Assembly (NCBI RefSeq): GCF_031157255.1
Contig: NZ_JAVIFX010000005.1
Coordinates: forward strand, 248,001 to 312,000
DNA length: 64,000 bases
Direction of reading: 5' to 3'
DNA from: Bradyrhizobium sp. LHD-71
GTDB lineage: Bacteria; Pseudomonadota; Alphaproteobacteria; Rhizobiales; Xanthobacteraceae
The position numbers were made by a program, and so were the translations under genes. The number at the start of each line of letters is the position of its first letter. Position 1 is the first letter of the stretch. The notes under the pieces were generated by a model. It saw only the letters and a list, made by a program, of their open reading frames with translations, was not told the DNA's origin and did not search any database. Positions 54,602 to 63,044 of the stretch are shown piece after piece.

Positions 54602-54790
54602 CTACGCGTCCTCCGCCAGGCGGAGTCCTGCGAATTGCCAACACATATGGGCGGGGAAGAAATTGCGGTAAGTCGCGCGGAGGTGTCCCGGCGGAGTTAC
54701 GCAAGAGCCGCCGCGCAACACGAACTGTCCGGACATGAACTTGCCATTGTACTCGCCGACTGAGCCTTCAACTGCGTGGAATCTCGGGTA
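54602..54790 (-). pseudogene. egtB: egtB 3' remnant (ergothioneine sulfoxide synthase, C-terminus)
   Basis: The last about 62 codons of the frame above, [19 protein letters not shown] to LRLAEDA, follow EgtB's formylglycine-generating-enzyme-like end (EYNGKFM...VLRGGSCATP.GH.R.TYRNFFPP..RWQF.GLRLA). The sulfoxide synthase domain that should precede it is absent; a membrane-protein reading takes its place. Confidence 0.75.
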
Positions 54791-55015
54791 AGGTGAGGCC
54801 GTGTCCTTCGGATGGTATTGCTTTGGCGCCGTATCGATGCCGAGATAGAATCCGAGCGCGCCGCCCAGCATCATGATCAGCGCAAATCCCTGCGAAGTCG
54901 GCGCCGACACGCTCGAACCGACACGGATGGCGACGAACAAACCGCTTGCGGCTCCCGCCAAAGCAAGGCCGAAGCGCTCCAGGACATGTGCAAATTTTCT
55001 GACGCGGCTGCGCAT
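54602..55015 (-). CDS. Small membrane protein joined to the C-terminal remnant of EgtB
   Basis: 137 residues from ATG 55015 ([21 protein letters not shown]), with GAGG upstream. Two membrane spans, [17 protein letters not shown] and [18 protein letters not shown], resemble small hypothetical membrane proteins of Bradyrhizobium. From about residue 75 the reading changes to [38 protein letters not shown] and the end [12 protein letters not shown], which is the conserved C-terminus of EgtB. The gene thus seems to have lost its own stop and to run into a piece of egtB. Whether the fusion is expressed is unknown. Confidence 0.65.
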   Translation of the reverse strand: MRSRVRKFAHVLERFGLALAGAASGLFVAIRVGSSVSAPTSQGFALIMMLGGALGFYLGIDTAPKQYHPKDTASPYPRFHAVEGSVGEYNGKFMSGQFVLRGGSCVTPPGHLRATYRNFFPAHMCWQFAGLRLAEDA

Positions 55016-55024
55016 TGCTCGCCT

Positions 55025-55245
55025 CATCAATGAGTTGCGCCGCTGCTCAGGCTGGGACTTGGATTTTGCGCGAACGGATGGAGGAGGATGGCCGTGAGCA
55101 GGAGCTTGTGGTGCTGTTGCTCGTGGCGGCATCCGAACTCGACTAGCCCGGCGACGTTGTGAGTCGGTAGAGAGTTGAGCGGCTTCGCGACGGCAAGATC
55201 GCTGAGCGTGAGTGCCGACTGGAAAGAATGTACAGGAGCCATTGC
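55025..55245 (-). pseudogene. egtB: egtB internal remnant (DinB-like domain)
   Basis: The leftward frame reads [20 protein letters not shown] and FAQNPSPS, corresponding to the EgtB stretch LGxxHEQQHQELLLTDILHLFxxNPLRPAY. The HEQQH metal-ligand triad is preserved, but the surrounding sequence is out of context and is replaced within 20 codons by the small membrane protein gene. With the 54602-54790 piece it brackets that gene, so the membrane gene lies inside what used to be egtB. Confidence 0.7.
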
Positions 55246-55484
55246 AATTCCTCAGCATAAATTCGGAATGGGCTGTCGCAACGGGGATGGCGCCGCGTAC
55301 GCAAACGCTATGCAACACTCCGGGTTTGGAATCTAAAAACCGTGTCGGCCCCCGTCCAGCCCTCTCCAGCTTGTCGCGGCATGACCGATTTCACGTCGGC
55401 AGCCTGGACACCTGGCAAACAAACTGCGATGCGCACGCGGCAAGGCTGTGCGCGCCGCAGTCATGGATAGCTTGGTAGGCGCCG

Positions 55485-55997
55485 TCAAGCGGCATTCCTC
55501 CGAGGCAACTTCCAACCCGGGCGAATGAAGTGGCAGGTGTAGCCGCTCGCATAGCGTTCCAGGTAATCCTGGTGTTCCGCCTCGGCCTGCCAGAAATCGC
55601 CGGCGGGAGAAAGCTCGGTTACTACCTTGCCCGGCCACAGCCCTGACGCCTCGACGTCGGCGATCGTGTCTTGCGCGACGCGCAGCTGATCCTCGCTGGT
55701 GTAGAAGATCGCAGACCTGTAGCTCGTGCCGCGGTCGTTGCCCTGCCGGTTGAGCGTGGTCGGGTCGTGGATCTGGAAGAAGAACTCCAGCAGGTCGCGG
55801 AAGCTCGTCTTGCTTGGATCGAACATGATCTCGATCGCTTCGGCGTGCGTGCCGTGGTTGCGGTAGGTGGCGTTCTCCACGTCACCGCCGGAGTATCCCA
55901 CTCGCGTCGACACGACACCGGGCAAACGCCGCACCAGCTGCTGCATTCCCCAGAAGCAACCGCCGGCCAGAATCGCGCGTTCTGTAGTCGCTGCCAT
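55485..55997 (-). CDS. msrA: Peptide methionine sulfoxide reductase A
   Basis: 170 residues. The catalytic motif [14 protein letters not shown] has Cys14 as nucleophile; [27 protein letters not shown] and [13 protein letters not shown] follow as expected, and [19 protein letters not shown] supplies the resolving Cys region. It reduces S-methionine sulfoxide in proteins. Two bases separate its start from the msrB stop, so msrB-msrA is one transcript. A broken second copy lies at 716-1171. Confidence 0.96.
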   Translation of the reverse strand: MAATTERAILAGGCFWGMQQLVRRLPGVVSTRVGYSGGDVENATYRNHGTHAEAIEIMFDPSKTSFRDLLEFFFQIHDPTTLNRQGNDRGTSYRSAIFYTSEDQLRVAQDTIADVEASGLWPGKVVTELSPAGDFWQAEAEHQDYLERYASGYTCHFIRPGWKLPRRNAA

Positions 55998-55999
55998 GG

Positions 56000-56452
56000 T
56001 TACGCCTCCTGCTTGTCGAAAAGTTTCGCGTATTCGCCGTAACCCGCGCTTTCCAATTGATCGCGGTGGATGAAACGGAGGGAGGCCGAGTTCATACAGT
56101 ATCGCAACCCGCCCTTGTCGCGCGGCCCGTCGGGGAAGAGGTGACCCAGGTGGCTATCGCCGTGCTTCGAACGAACCTCGGTCCGAGTCATGCCGTGCGA
56201 GTTGTCGACCTTCTCGACGACGTTCGCGGCCTCGAAAGGCCGGGTGAAACTTGGCCAGCCAGTGCCGCTATCGAACTTGTCGAAGGATGCGAAGAGCGGC
56301 TCGCCGGAAACCACGTCGACGTAGAGGCCAGGCTCCTTGTTGTCCCAGTATTCGTTGGAAAACGGGCGCTCGGTCCCATCGGTCTGCGTGACGCGGTACT
56401 GCTCGGGAGTCAGCGCCGAGACCGCCTCCGGGTTTTTCCTATAGGTCGCCAT
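56000..56452 (-). CDS. msrB: Peptide methionine sulfoxide reductase B
   Basis: 150 residues from ATG 56452 ([20 protein letters not shown]), set by AAGGAG. Core motifs are [58 protein letters not shown] and MNSASLRF; Cys120 is the catalytic residue. The zinc-binding CxxC pairs of many MsrBs are missing, as in the zinc-free class. It reduces R-methionine sulfoxide. The frame is open further upstream to 56899, but that part shows no family sequence. A box of the TTCGATAG family lies 50-80 bp upstream. Confidence 0.95.
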   Translation of the reverse strand: MATYRKNPEAVSALTPEQYRVTQTDGTERPFSNEYWDNKEPGLYVDVVSGEPLFASFDKFDSGTGWPSFTRPFEAANVVEKVDNSHGMTRTEVRSKHGDSHLGHLFPDGPRDKGGLRYCMNSASLRFIHRDQLESAGYGEYAKLFDKQEA

Positions 56453-56503
56453 TTGCGGAGCTCCTTTTTGATCTGGCGTGAAGATAGGTATCGGGTGGGC
56501 GAG

Positions 56504-56534
56504 TGTCCAATCACCGCCAGCTATCGAAACGATG
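56504..56534. promoter_or_regulatory. Box of the TTCGATAG family upstream of msrB
   Basis: Read on the minus strand it gives CATCGTTTCGATAG, GCTGGCGGTGATTGGACAC. The left half matches module A (TTCGATAG) and the right half matches the usp box (ATTGGAC). A further GATAGGTATCGGGT at 56483-56496, resembling module A2, lies next to it. The site is between msrB and the rightward gene at 56555, so it could serve both. Confidence 0.45.
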
Positions 56535-56554
56535 CCTGAGGATCGTGGCTGGAA

Positions 56555-56881
56555 GTGTTTCAAATCTGCCGGAACCAATTCGCTCCCCCGTCGAAGGGTC
56601 TGAAATTGTTGGAACAGAACTTTGAATCGGCGCTCGCCGCGATACCGGACGGCTACGGCGAGGGCGTTTACAACGGTCTGCGATATGGCGTGATGGTGCG
56701 GAACTCTCGTGATGGAAAGCGGACTAACCTGGTCGCGCGAGCGCTCGGCGGTGGCGATGTGGTCAGCTTCAACCTTTACCGGCTGAGGTCGGGAGTACCC
56801 TCTTTGCGGCCCTGCGAAATGCCGGCCGAGAAAGTCGTCGCGTTTGTTCTCGGGTATATTCCCGACCTCCCAAAGTCTTGA
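56555..56881 (+). CDS. Conserved-looking hypothetical protein
   Basis: Up to 108 residues from a GTG at 56555. The reading [52 protein letters not shown] and [15 protein letters not shown] has the even character of a real small soluble protein, and I have an unverified impression of similar hypothetical proteins in Bradyrhizobium. The first 18 codons may not belong; a TTG near 56603 is another candidate. It is divergent from msrB across a TTCGATAG-type box. No function can be given. Confidence 0.5.
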   Translation: MFQICRNQFAPPSKGLKLLEQNFESALAAIPDGYGEGVYNGLRYGVMVRNSRDGKRTNLVARALGGGDVVSFNLYRLRSGVPSLRPCEMPAEKVVAFVLGYIPDLPKS

Positions 56882-56942
56882 GCAAGCTTGCGCAGTCACC
56901 TGCGGCGACGTCTGTGTGCCACCAGCAAAGTGAGCTCCGGAC

Positions 56943-57140
56943 TCAGTGCGCCTGACCTCCGGGAGCTTCAGCCTTCAACGCGGCGGCCGAGGCGAGTGCC
57001 GCGGCATTGATCGAAGGCCGGACCTGAGTATGGACATGGGCAGTCGCGAATGCGTCGAGCGGGGCGGACTGCTGACGATGTTTCGCTCGGAGCCTTCTGG
57101 AAGCCCGGCAGGCCGATCCTCTTCGCGCCGACGCACCCAT
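56943..57140 (-). pseudogene. Possible 3' fragment of an unknown gene
   Basis: A 65-codon leftward frame with an Ala-rich end (AHVHTQVRPSINAAALASAA, then [10 protein letters not shown]) looks like a protein tail, while its first half is Arg/Ser-rich and not protein-like. It lies just downstream of the peroxiredoxin-like gene. I cannot name the family; nothing else is seen in 56882-57194. Confidence 0.25.
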
Positions 57141-57194
57141 CGCCTCACAGTCCGCGACTGCGATGGTCTCGGCACTGATGGCGGGCCGTTCCGG

Positions 57195-57926
57195 TTAGGA
57201 CGTCGACGCGGCCCGGCGCAAAGAGGACAAGATTTGCGCCGGCTCCTCCCGCACCGTGAAGTCGGGTTCGACGAACGCGCTGCGGATCCGACCGTCCGTG
57301 TCAATCACGTAGGTCGCGGGAATGGGCAGCATCCAGACCGGCGAACCGTGCCGCGCACCGAAGTCGAAACCGAGTCCGGAATAGTGCGCTTTGGTCTCGT
57401 CGGGCACCCGGAACAGGACGCCATATGACATCGCAACGGCGTAGTCGACGTCGGAGAGCACCTTCAGCTCCAATCCCAGGCTTTGCTTGAGCTGCCGCGG
57501 AAAATGCCTCGTCTCGGGTGTCACGACCGCGAGAGTTGCGCCGAGGTTCTCGAACTCATCCTTCGCGGCTTGGAGGGCGCACAGCTCTGCGGTGCAGAAT
57601 GGGCACCAGCCGCCTCGGAAGAAACTCAGGACGAGCGGGCCGTTTCGACGCAGCTGCTCAGAGGAGTGGAGGCGGCCATCGGCGTCCGGCAGGAGGAAGT
57701 CCGGGGCGGTATCTCCGACGTTCAACGCGTATGATGCCACGCCTGTATCGCGCAGCCAGCCTACGAGATGGTTGTATGACTCCCAGTCCGCGGGGCTAAA
57801 TGTCGCCAACAGCTCAGAGCGAATCTGGGCGAATGTCTTGTCGATCTGGTTTGGCCTCGGCGAGGCGTCAGACTGCGGATCGATTGGTTGGAAATGGTTG
57901 GCGGGTGGCGTGCGTGTCGCGGTCAT
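57195..57926 (-). CDS. Peroxiredoxin-like AhpC/TSA family protein
   Basis: 243 residues. After an N-terminal extension of about 65 the thioredoxin-like fold begins at VGDTAPDFLLPDADG. The active site is VLSFFRGGWCPFCTAELCAL, with CxxC in place of the single peroxidatic Cys of AhpC, as in the peroxiredoxin-like group PRX-like2. Later blocks are VVTPETRHFPRQLKQ and IPATYVIDTDGRI. It probably reduces peroxides or other oxidants with thiols. It overlaps the LysR gene by four bases, so regulator and enzyme are co-transcribed. A 3' fragment of a second copy is at 6345-6470. Confidence 0.9.
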   Translation of the reverse strand: MTATRTPPANHFQPIDPQSDASPRPNQIDKTFAQIRSELLATFSPADWESYNHLVGWLRDTGVASYALNVGDTAPDFLLPDADGRLHSSEQLRRNGPLVLSFFRGGWCPFCTAELCALQAAKDEFENLGATLAVVTPETRHFPRQLKQSLGLELKVLSDVDYAVAMSYGVLFRVPDETKAHYSGLGFDFGARHGSPVWMLPIPATYVIDTDGRIRSAFVEPDFTVREEPAQILSSLRRAASTS

Positions 57927-58858
57927 GCTGACGCGCTCGCCACTTCCGAAAACGTTTCTTGCGGCGTGCCTCGATGGCGAACTTCGATCGACCAGTCGCG
58001 AAGCCGGGCGACCTTGACGAAAGCGTCTAGCGCAGGCGAGTAGCGGCGCCCCTGCACAGCCAGCAACCGGACTTCCCGAGAAACCTGATCACCTTCGAGC
58101 GGAATGGTTTTGAGCATCGGAAGGCGCGGCATGTGCTCGGGCGCGAGTATCACGCCGAAGCCAGCCGCCGCCATGTGCTGCAGGTGCAAGTCATGACCAC
58201 TGCAGTGGCCGAAGCGGGGCGGTTGCTCAGGAAAATACGACCGCTTTATCTTTGGGGCGACGTCGCATCCGGATCGATCCAGCAAGACAGTCTCTTGGAG
58301 GTCGTCGATGCCGATCGAGGGACGGTTGGCCAGCTTGTGTGTCGGCGCGAGAACCGCGACGTAGCGTTCCTCAAACAGCGACCAATCGTCGATTCGGGGG
58401 GGTATGTCCCGCACGTCCCCGACCACTGCGGCGTTGATCTCCCCCTCAAGCAAGAGGTCGACGAGTTTTTCCGCTGCGCCCTCGCGCAGTTCGACTTGAA
58501 GTCCAGGTACGAACCTCGCAATCTCTGCGATCGGATCGAGGACGAGCGATGCCGAGATCGTTGGGGCGAGGCCGATCTTGAGCGGCGCGACCTCCTTGCG
58601 TTGGAACTCCTTCGCTCTGCGACGCACCGCCTCTGCCGACGCCAGCGTGCGTTCCAGCATCGGAAGGACTTCCTTTCCGAGATCGGTGAGCTGCGTCAAT
58701 TGGCGCTCGCGGTAGAGCAACTGCCCGCCGAGCTCCTGCTCAAGCTTCTGCACCCCCTTGGTTAGGGCCGGCTGCGTAACATTGCACTGCTCGGCCGCGC
58801 GAGTGAAGTTGAGCGTGGACGCGACCGCGAGGAAGTAGCGGACTTGATGAAGCTCCAT
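57923..58858 (-). CDS. LysR family regulator (CynR/OxyR-like group)
   Basis: 311 residues from ATG 58858 (MELHQVRYFLAVASTLNF). The HTH is complete (FTRAAEQCNVTQPALTKGVQ). The effector domain starts at APLKIGLAPTISASLV and carries several Cys and His residues near 205-235 (SGCDVAP, FGHCSGHDLHLQHM). Cys residues at such places recall redox sensing in OxyR, but OxyR's own pair is not recognisable. It overlaps the peroxiredoxin-like gene and is divergent from the 2Fe-2S subunit at 59107. It is a candidate reader of the CGATA-N9-TATCG boxes, without proof. Confidence 0.9.
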   Translation of the reverse strand: MELHQVRYFLAVASTLNFTRAAEQCNVTQPALTKGVQKLEQELGGQLLYRERQLTQLTDLGKEVLPMLERTLASAEAVRRRAKEFQRKEVAPLKIGLAPTISASLVLDPIAEIARFVPGLQVELREGAAEKLVDLLLEGEINAAVVGDVRDIPPRIDDWSLFEERYVAVLAPTHKLANRPSIGIDDLQETVLLDRSGCDVAPKIKRSYFPEQPPRFGHCSGHDLHLQHMAAAGFGVILAPEHMPRLPMLKTIPLEGDQVSREVRLLAVQGRRYSPALDAFVKVARLRDWSIEVRHRGTPQETFSEVASASA

Positions 58859-59106
58859 CGGTTGTTCTCCGTCAAGTTGCTGCCGACGATACTGAAGAGG
58901 CTTTGCACTCGACGACGTGACGAGGCACGCCATAATCGTTGGGCATGGATGCCACTTGCGGCTGCGCCTTGGAATGGTCCGGTCTATTGGTTTGGACGCG
59001 CGGACACGCTTTCTGGAGCCTCTGAGAGCCCGGGCTAATGAAGTCTCACAGGAAATCTGCAAGTTTTAGCCGTTCAGGCTCGATGACCGAGCCTCTCGAG
59101 GTTATC

Positions 59107-59574
59107 ATGCCGCAAAACACAACCCTCAATATCAACGGCAAGGATCAGGCCGTCTCGGTCGAGCCGGACAGCATGTTGATATATGCGCTGCGTAACAATC
59201 TCGGGCTTCACGGTCCCAGATTCGGCTGTGGCCTCGGGGAATGCGGTGCATGTACCGTCGTGATTGACGGCGAGGCTATTCGTTCATGCATCACTCCTGT
59301 TTCCACCATCGGCACCAGCAAGATCACGACTTTGGAGGGACTTGGCACCGTCGACAACCCGCACCCGCTGCAAAAGGCCTTCATCCAAGAGCAAGCCGCC
59401 CAATGCGGATATTGCATTAATGGGATGATCATGGCGGCGAAGGCGCTGCTGGACCATACGCCGCATCCGAGCCGGGATGACATCAAGGAGGCGCTGGACG
59501 GCAATCTATGCCGCTGCGGCACCCATATGCGGATCGTGCGCGCGATCGAACGTGCCGCCTCGCAGGCGGAGTGA
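59107..59574 (+). CDS. 2Fe-2S subunit of a second Ior-like oxidoreductase
   Basis: 155 residues from ATG 59107 (MPQNTTLNINGKDQAVSVEP), with GAGGT upstream; an ATG at 59083 is possible. Cluster motifs are RFGCGLGECGACTVVIDG with RSCITPV, and CGYCINGMIM with CRCGTHMRI. It serves the molybdenum subunit that starts four bases after its stop. The 248 bases upstream, shared with lysR, should hold the operator. Confidence 0.92.
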   Translation: MPQNTTLNINGKDQAVSVEPDSMLIYALRNNLGLHGPRFGCGLGECGACTVVIDGEAIRSCITPVSTIGTSKITTLEGLGTVDNPHPLQKAFIQEQAAQCGYCINGMIMAAKALLDHTPHPSRDDIKEALDGNLCRCGTHMRIVRAIERAASQAE

Positions 59575-59578
59575 TACG

Positions 59579-61885
59579 ATGAAGCAGAACGAGTCTGGCA
59601 TCGGCGGTGCGCAGTTAAACCGGCGCGGATTCCTGCAGGCTTCGGGTGGGCTTGTCGTCGCTTTCAGCTTGTTTAACGCGACGGAGATCGCGGTCGCAGA
59701 GCCCGCGGCGGGGAGATCGGTTGCATCGCCGCCGGCGGGCAAACTCTATGCCTGGCTTGCCGTTCATCCTGACAACACCGCAACGCTGTTCACCGGAAAG
59801 GTCGAAACAGGCAACGGTGTGCTGACCGCACTGGCCCAGATCGCGGCCGAGGAACTGGACCTTCCTATTGACCGGCTGGACGTCGTGATGGGCACCACTT
59901 CGCAGACGGTGGATCAGGGTCCGAGCTATGGCAGCATGACTGTTCGGTACGCCGGCCCGCAGATTCGTCAGGCGGCCGCTGCAGGGCGGCAGGTGCTGAT
60001 CGACTTGGCGGCCAAGCATTTCGGCGTATCGTCCAATCAGCTCGTCGCCAGAGAAGGCACGATTACGATACTTGGCTCCTCTGACCGTTCCATCACCTAT
60101 GGCAAGCTGGTGGATGGCAAGCGGCTGGACGTGGACATTGGGGCCAGTGGCGAGCGCTTCGCCATGAAAGTAGCTCCCGAAGCGCGCACCAAGGATCCAT
60201 CCACCTACACGGTGGTCGGTAAATCCGTAAAGCGCAAGGACATTCCCGGCAAGGTGACCGGCGAGTTTACCTACGTCCAGGATGTCAAAGTGGACGGCAT
60301 GCTGCATGGCCGCGTGGTGCGGCCGTACGGCGTGGAGTCCAGGCTGCTGAGCGTGGACGAAAACGGGTTGAAGGACATTCCCGGCTTCGTGCAAGTGGTG
60401 CGGCGTGAAAATTTCCTGGGTGTAGTCGCCGAAACCGAGTGGGGCGCGATCCAGGCGGCGGAGAAGCTCGGTTCTACTTTGAACCCATCTGGCCCGGATG
60501 ACGGCCAAGCGAAATGGTCGAATTGGAATGGCCTGTCGCCTATGGACCAGATTTGGGACACGTTGCGTCAGACCGCGGGGATCAACCGTTCCGTCGCGAG
60601 CACCGGATCAGTGGACATAGCTCTGGCTTCTCAGTCCGGAGGCCAGGTTCTGAAAGCGACCTACAAGACCCCGTTTCAGATGCACGGTTCGATCGGCCCA
60701 TCCTGCGCCATCGCCGACGTAAAGAGTGATCGTGCTACTTTGTGGTCGGGCACGCAGATGCCTCATGAAACGCGGGGTGACATTGCCAAGATACTGGGCA
60801 TCCCACTCGACGATGTTGAGCTGCGCTGGTTCGAGGCATCGGGCGGTTATGGTCGTAACGGCCTCGACCACTCCGTCGCTGACGCCGCGATCATGTCGCA
60901 GGAGGTAGGACGGCCGGTACGCGTCCAATGGATGCGCTGGGATGAGCATGGGTGGGAGCCGAAAGGCCCGCCTATCGTTCAGGACCTACTCGGCATTGTC
61001 GACAAGGATGGCAACGCCATCGCCTGGCGTCACCACATGTGGGTCCCAACGATTACTGATACGCACCTGATCGCGCCCGCGCTGATCGGCAAACCAGATG
61101 TCACTGGAATCACGGGCACGGGCGCAACTCCGGTCATTAGGTACGTCTATACTTTTGACAACACCGATGTTGCAGTCCACGACGAAGGACGGGTGGGTCT
61201 GCTGACCGCCTGGCTGCGTTCTCCGGCGCAGTTCGAGACCACTTTCGCCATGGAATCGTTCATCGACGAAATGGCGGTGGCGGCCGGGCAGGACCCGTTG
61301 GCCTTCCGTCTGGCACATATCGACGACCCGCGAGCCATTGCCGTTCTGAAGGCGGCTGCGGAAAAGTATGGCTGGGTCAGTCGACCCGCTGGCGGGAAGA
61401 AGCTGCAAGGCGCGGGCAAACCCGTACAGGGCCGCGGTATCGCCTGGGTGAATCGCGACGATGTGCGCGTGGCGACGATCGCCGACGTTACAGTCGATCC
61501 GGCCAGCGGGCAGATTAAGGTGGGTCGCGTCGTGGTGGCGCACGATTGCGGGCTGGTGGTCAACCCTGATGGGCTGCGCAACCAGGTTGAAGGCAACGTC
61601 ATCCAGTCCCTCAGTCGTACGCTGCATGAGGAAGTGACGTTCGACCGCGCCCATGTCACCAGCCGTGACTGGGAGGGCTACCCGATTCTGCGCTTCTCCG
61701 ACATTCCGGACAGCATCGATGTTGTTCTAGTGAACAACACGCCGCAATACCCATCTTATGGCGCCGGGGAGCCGGCGACCAACCCGACGGCCGCTGTTAT
61801 TAGCAACGCAGTGTTCGATGCGGTCGGCGTGCGTCTGCGACAGACGCCGTTCCGTCCCGAGCGGGTGAAGGCAGCGATGGGGTGA
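59579..61885 (+). CDS. Molybdopterin-binding subunit of a second Ior-like oxidoreductase
   Basis: 768 residues from ATG 59579. A twin-arginine-like signal (NRRGFLQASGGLVVAFSLF) precedes the xanthine-oxidase-family domains: LFTGKVETGNGVLTALAQIA, GPSYGSMTVRYAGPQIRQAA, EASGGYGRNGLDHSVADAA and the C-terminal GAGEPATNPTAAV, where Glu is the probable catalytic base. It differs clearly from the subunit at 12877-15084 (GGYGRN against GGFGRR), so the two are not a recent duplication. The substrate, an aldehyde or N-heteroaromatic, is unknown. Confidence 0.9.
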   Translation: MKQNESGIGGAQLNRRGFLQASGGLVVAFSLFNATEIAVAEPAAGRSVASPPAGKLYAWLAVHPDNTATLFTGKVETGNGVLTALAQIAAEELDLPIDRLDVVMGTTSQTVDQGPSYGSMTVRYAGPQIRQAAAAGRQVLIDLAAKHFGVSSNQLVAREGTITILGSSDRSITYGKLVDGKRLDVDIGASGERFAMKVAPEARTKDPSTYTVVGKSVKRKDIPGKVTGEFTYVQDVKVDGMLHGRVVRPYGVESRLLSVDENGLKDIPGFVQVVRRENFLGVVAETEWGAIQAAEKLGSTLNPSGPDDGQAKWSNWNGLSPMDQIWDTLRQTAGINRSVASTGSVDIALASQSGGQVLKATYKTPFQMHGSIGPSCAIADVKSDRATLWSGTQMPHETRGDIAKILGIPLDDVELRWFEASGGYGRNGLDHSVADAAIMSQEVGRPVRVQWMRWDEHGWEPKGPPIVQDLLGIVDKDGNAIAWRHHMWVPTITDTHLIAPALIGKPDVTGITGTGATPVIRYVYTFDNTDVAVHDEGRVGLLTAWLRSPAQFETTFAMESFIDEMAVAAGQDPLAFRLAHIDDPRAIAVLKAAAEKYGWVSRPAGGKKLQGAGKPVQGRGIAWVNRDDVRVATIADVTVDPASGQIKVGRVVVAHDCGLVVNPDGLRNQVEGNVIQSLSRTLHEEVTFDRAHVTSRDWEGYPILRFSDIPDSIDVVLVNNTPQYPSYGAGEPATNPTAAVISNAVFDAVGVRLRQTPFRPERVKAAMG

Positions 61886-62265
61886 ACATGTTGTTACGCT
61901 TATTCCGGCTTTCAAAAGCACTGATTGCACGGTCTACCCTACGGGCACCGTAAAGTTGTCGACAAATTGATGCGCGATAGCGGCTCACGCCGTAGCGCCT
62001 TTCCTCATGAAATCCCTCGTTTCGGCTCCCTGCCAATGCTGGCATCGGCAGGGAGCGCGATACACTAGATAAAGCATGCGCGCTGCTGCATTTGTCATGA
62101 GGCGCTCCGACCTACGCCGTCGCACAAAGCGGTCTTCAGGTCGACTTTGGGTGCAACTGAGCGAGAGAGAACTTCGATGTGCGATCGATCGCTACGGAGA
62201 GGTAGGGCTTAACGCCTCCCCGAAATGCGAGATGAACTCGGCGCCAACACCCACGGACCGGACAC
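61886..62265. other. Convergent intergenic region, no gene recognised
   Basis: 380 bases between the second molybdenum subunit and the peroxiredoxin-like gene, 3' ends facing. Frames are short and without family character. The palindromic-looking CTCCCTGCC/GGCAGGGAG near 62026-62057 (CTCCCTGCCAATGC...GGCAGGGAG) could form a terminator stem of about 9 bp. Confidence 0.4.
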
Positions 62266-62919
62266 TTAGTGCGCGGCGAGGTGGGCGAGAACTGGGAACA
62301 GTTCGGATGGATCGCCGCGCTGCGTGTAATCGGGGCTGATGTCGGCGTATTCAATTGTCCCGTCGCGCGCCACGACGTATCGAGCGGGCATGGTCAAGGT
62401 CCAGCTCGGATCGCCATTGAAGACCGAGAGATCCAATCCGCTGTCCAGCTCGACAGCGCGCAGGTCGTCTGGCACTTTCCAGCGCAGGCCAAATGCGTGC
62501 GCAACCTTGCCTCCCGGGTCGACAAGGCTTCCAAACGAAAGTCCGTTAAGTTTTTGCGTTTCCAGACTATTCTCAGGCGTCTGCTGAGAAATGACGACCA
62601 GCGAGGCGCCGAGCCTGCGTATGTCGTGAGAGGCCGACTCGATCGCCCGAAGGTCGACGGTGCAATAGGGGCACCATCTACCACGGTAGAATGCGAGCAC
62701 GACCGGGCCGCGAAGCACCGCATCGCGAGACGAGAACACCCTGCCATTGCCATCGCGTAGCCGAAAGGTGGGAGCTTCTTCCCCGGCCTGCACCGCCCGC
62801 TCGGCCAATCCGGATGTGACGAGAGCGTCGACCGCCCGGCGCCGAACCAGCGTTGCCACCGGCGGGGTGTTTGCCAGATCCTCGGCTCTCACAGCGTCCA
62901 GTTCGTCTTGGAGTAACAT
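62266..62919 (-). CDS. Peroxiredoxin-like AhpC/TSA family protein
   Basis: 217 residues from ATG 62919 (MLLQDELDAVRAEDLANTPP), which fits the usual length of this group; the frame is open to 63018. VQAGEEAPTFRLRDGNGRVF begins the thioredoxin-like fold, and the active site is AFYRGRWCPYCTVDLRAI (CxxC). VVISQQTPENS and LTMPARYVVARDGTIEYAD follow. It is related to, but clearly different from, the protein at 57195-57926. Only 125 bases separate it from the LysR gene upstream on the same strand. Confidence 0.9.
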   Translation of the reverse strand: MLLQDELDAVRAEDLANTPPVATLVRRRAVDALVTSGLAERAVQAGEEAPTFRLRDGNGRVFSSRDAVLRGPVVLAFYRGRWCPYCTVDLRAIESASHDIRRLGASLVVISQQTPENSLETQKLNGLSFGSLVDPGGKVAHAFGLRWKVPDDLRAVELDSGLDLSVFNGDPSWTLTMPARYVVARDGTIEYADISPDYTQRGDPSELFPVLAHLAAH

Positions 62920-63044
62920 TTTTCGGCCCGTCGCGGGCTGTCCACGATCTCTAAGATAATCGCTCTTACAACGGCGCTCGGGAAGTCCTCCTGCGCAAGT
63001 TTGAGTTATTTTTGTCATGCATGAGTGAGCGTCCGCGAGTGAGC

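Noticed and set aside
56453-56899. N-terminal extension of msrB by about 150 codons
   Set aside because: No MsrB sequence upstream of ATG 56452, which has a good AAGGAG site; the extension overlaps the opposite-strand gene at 56555-56881.
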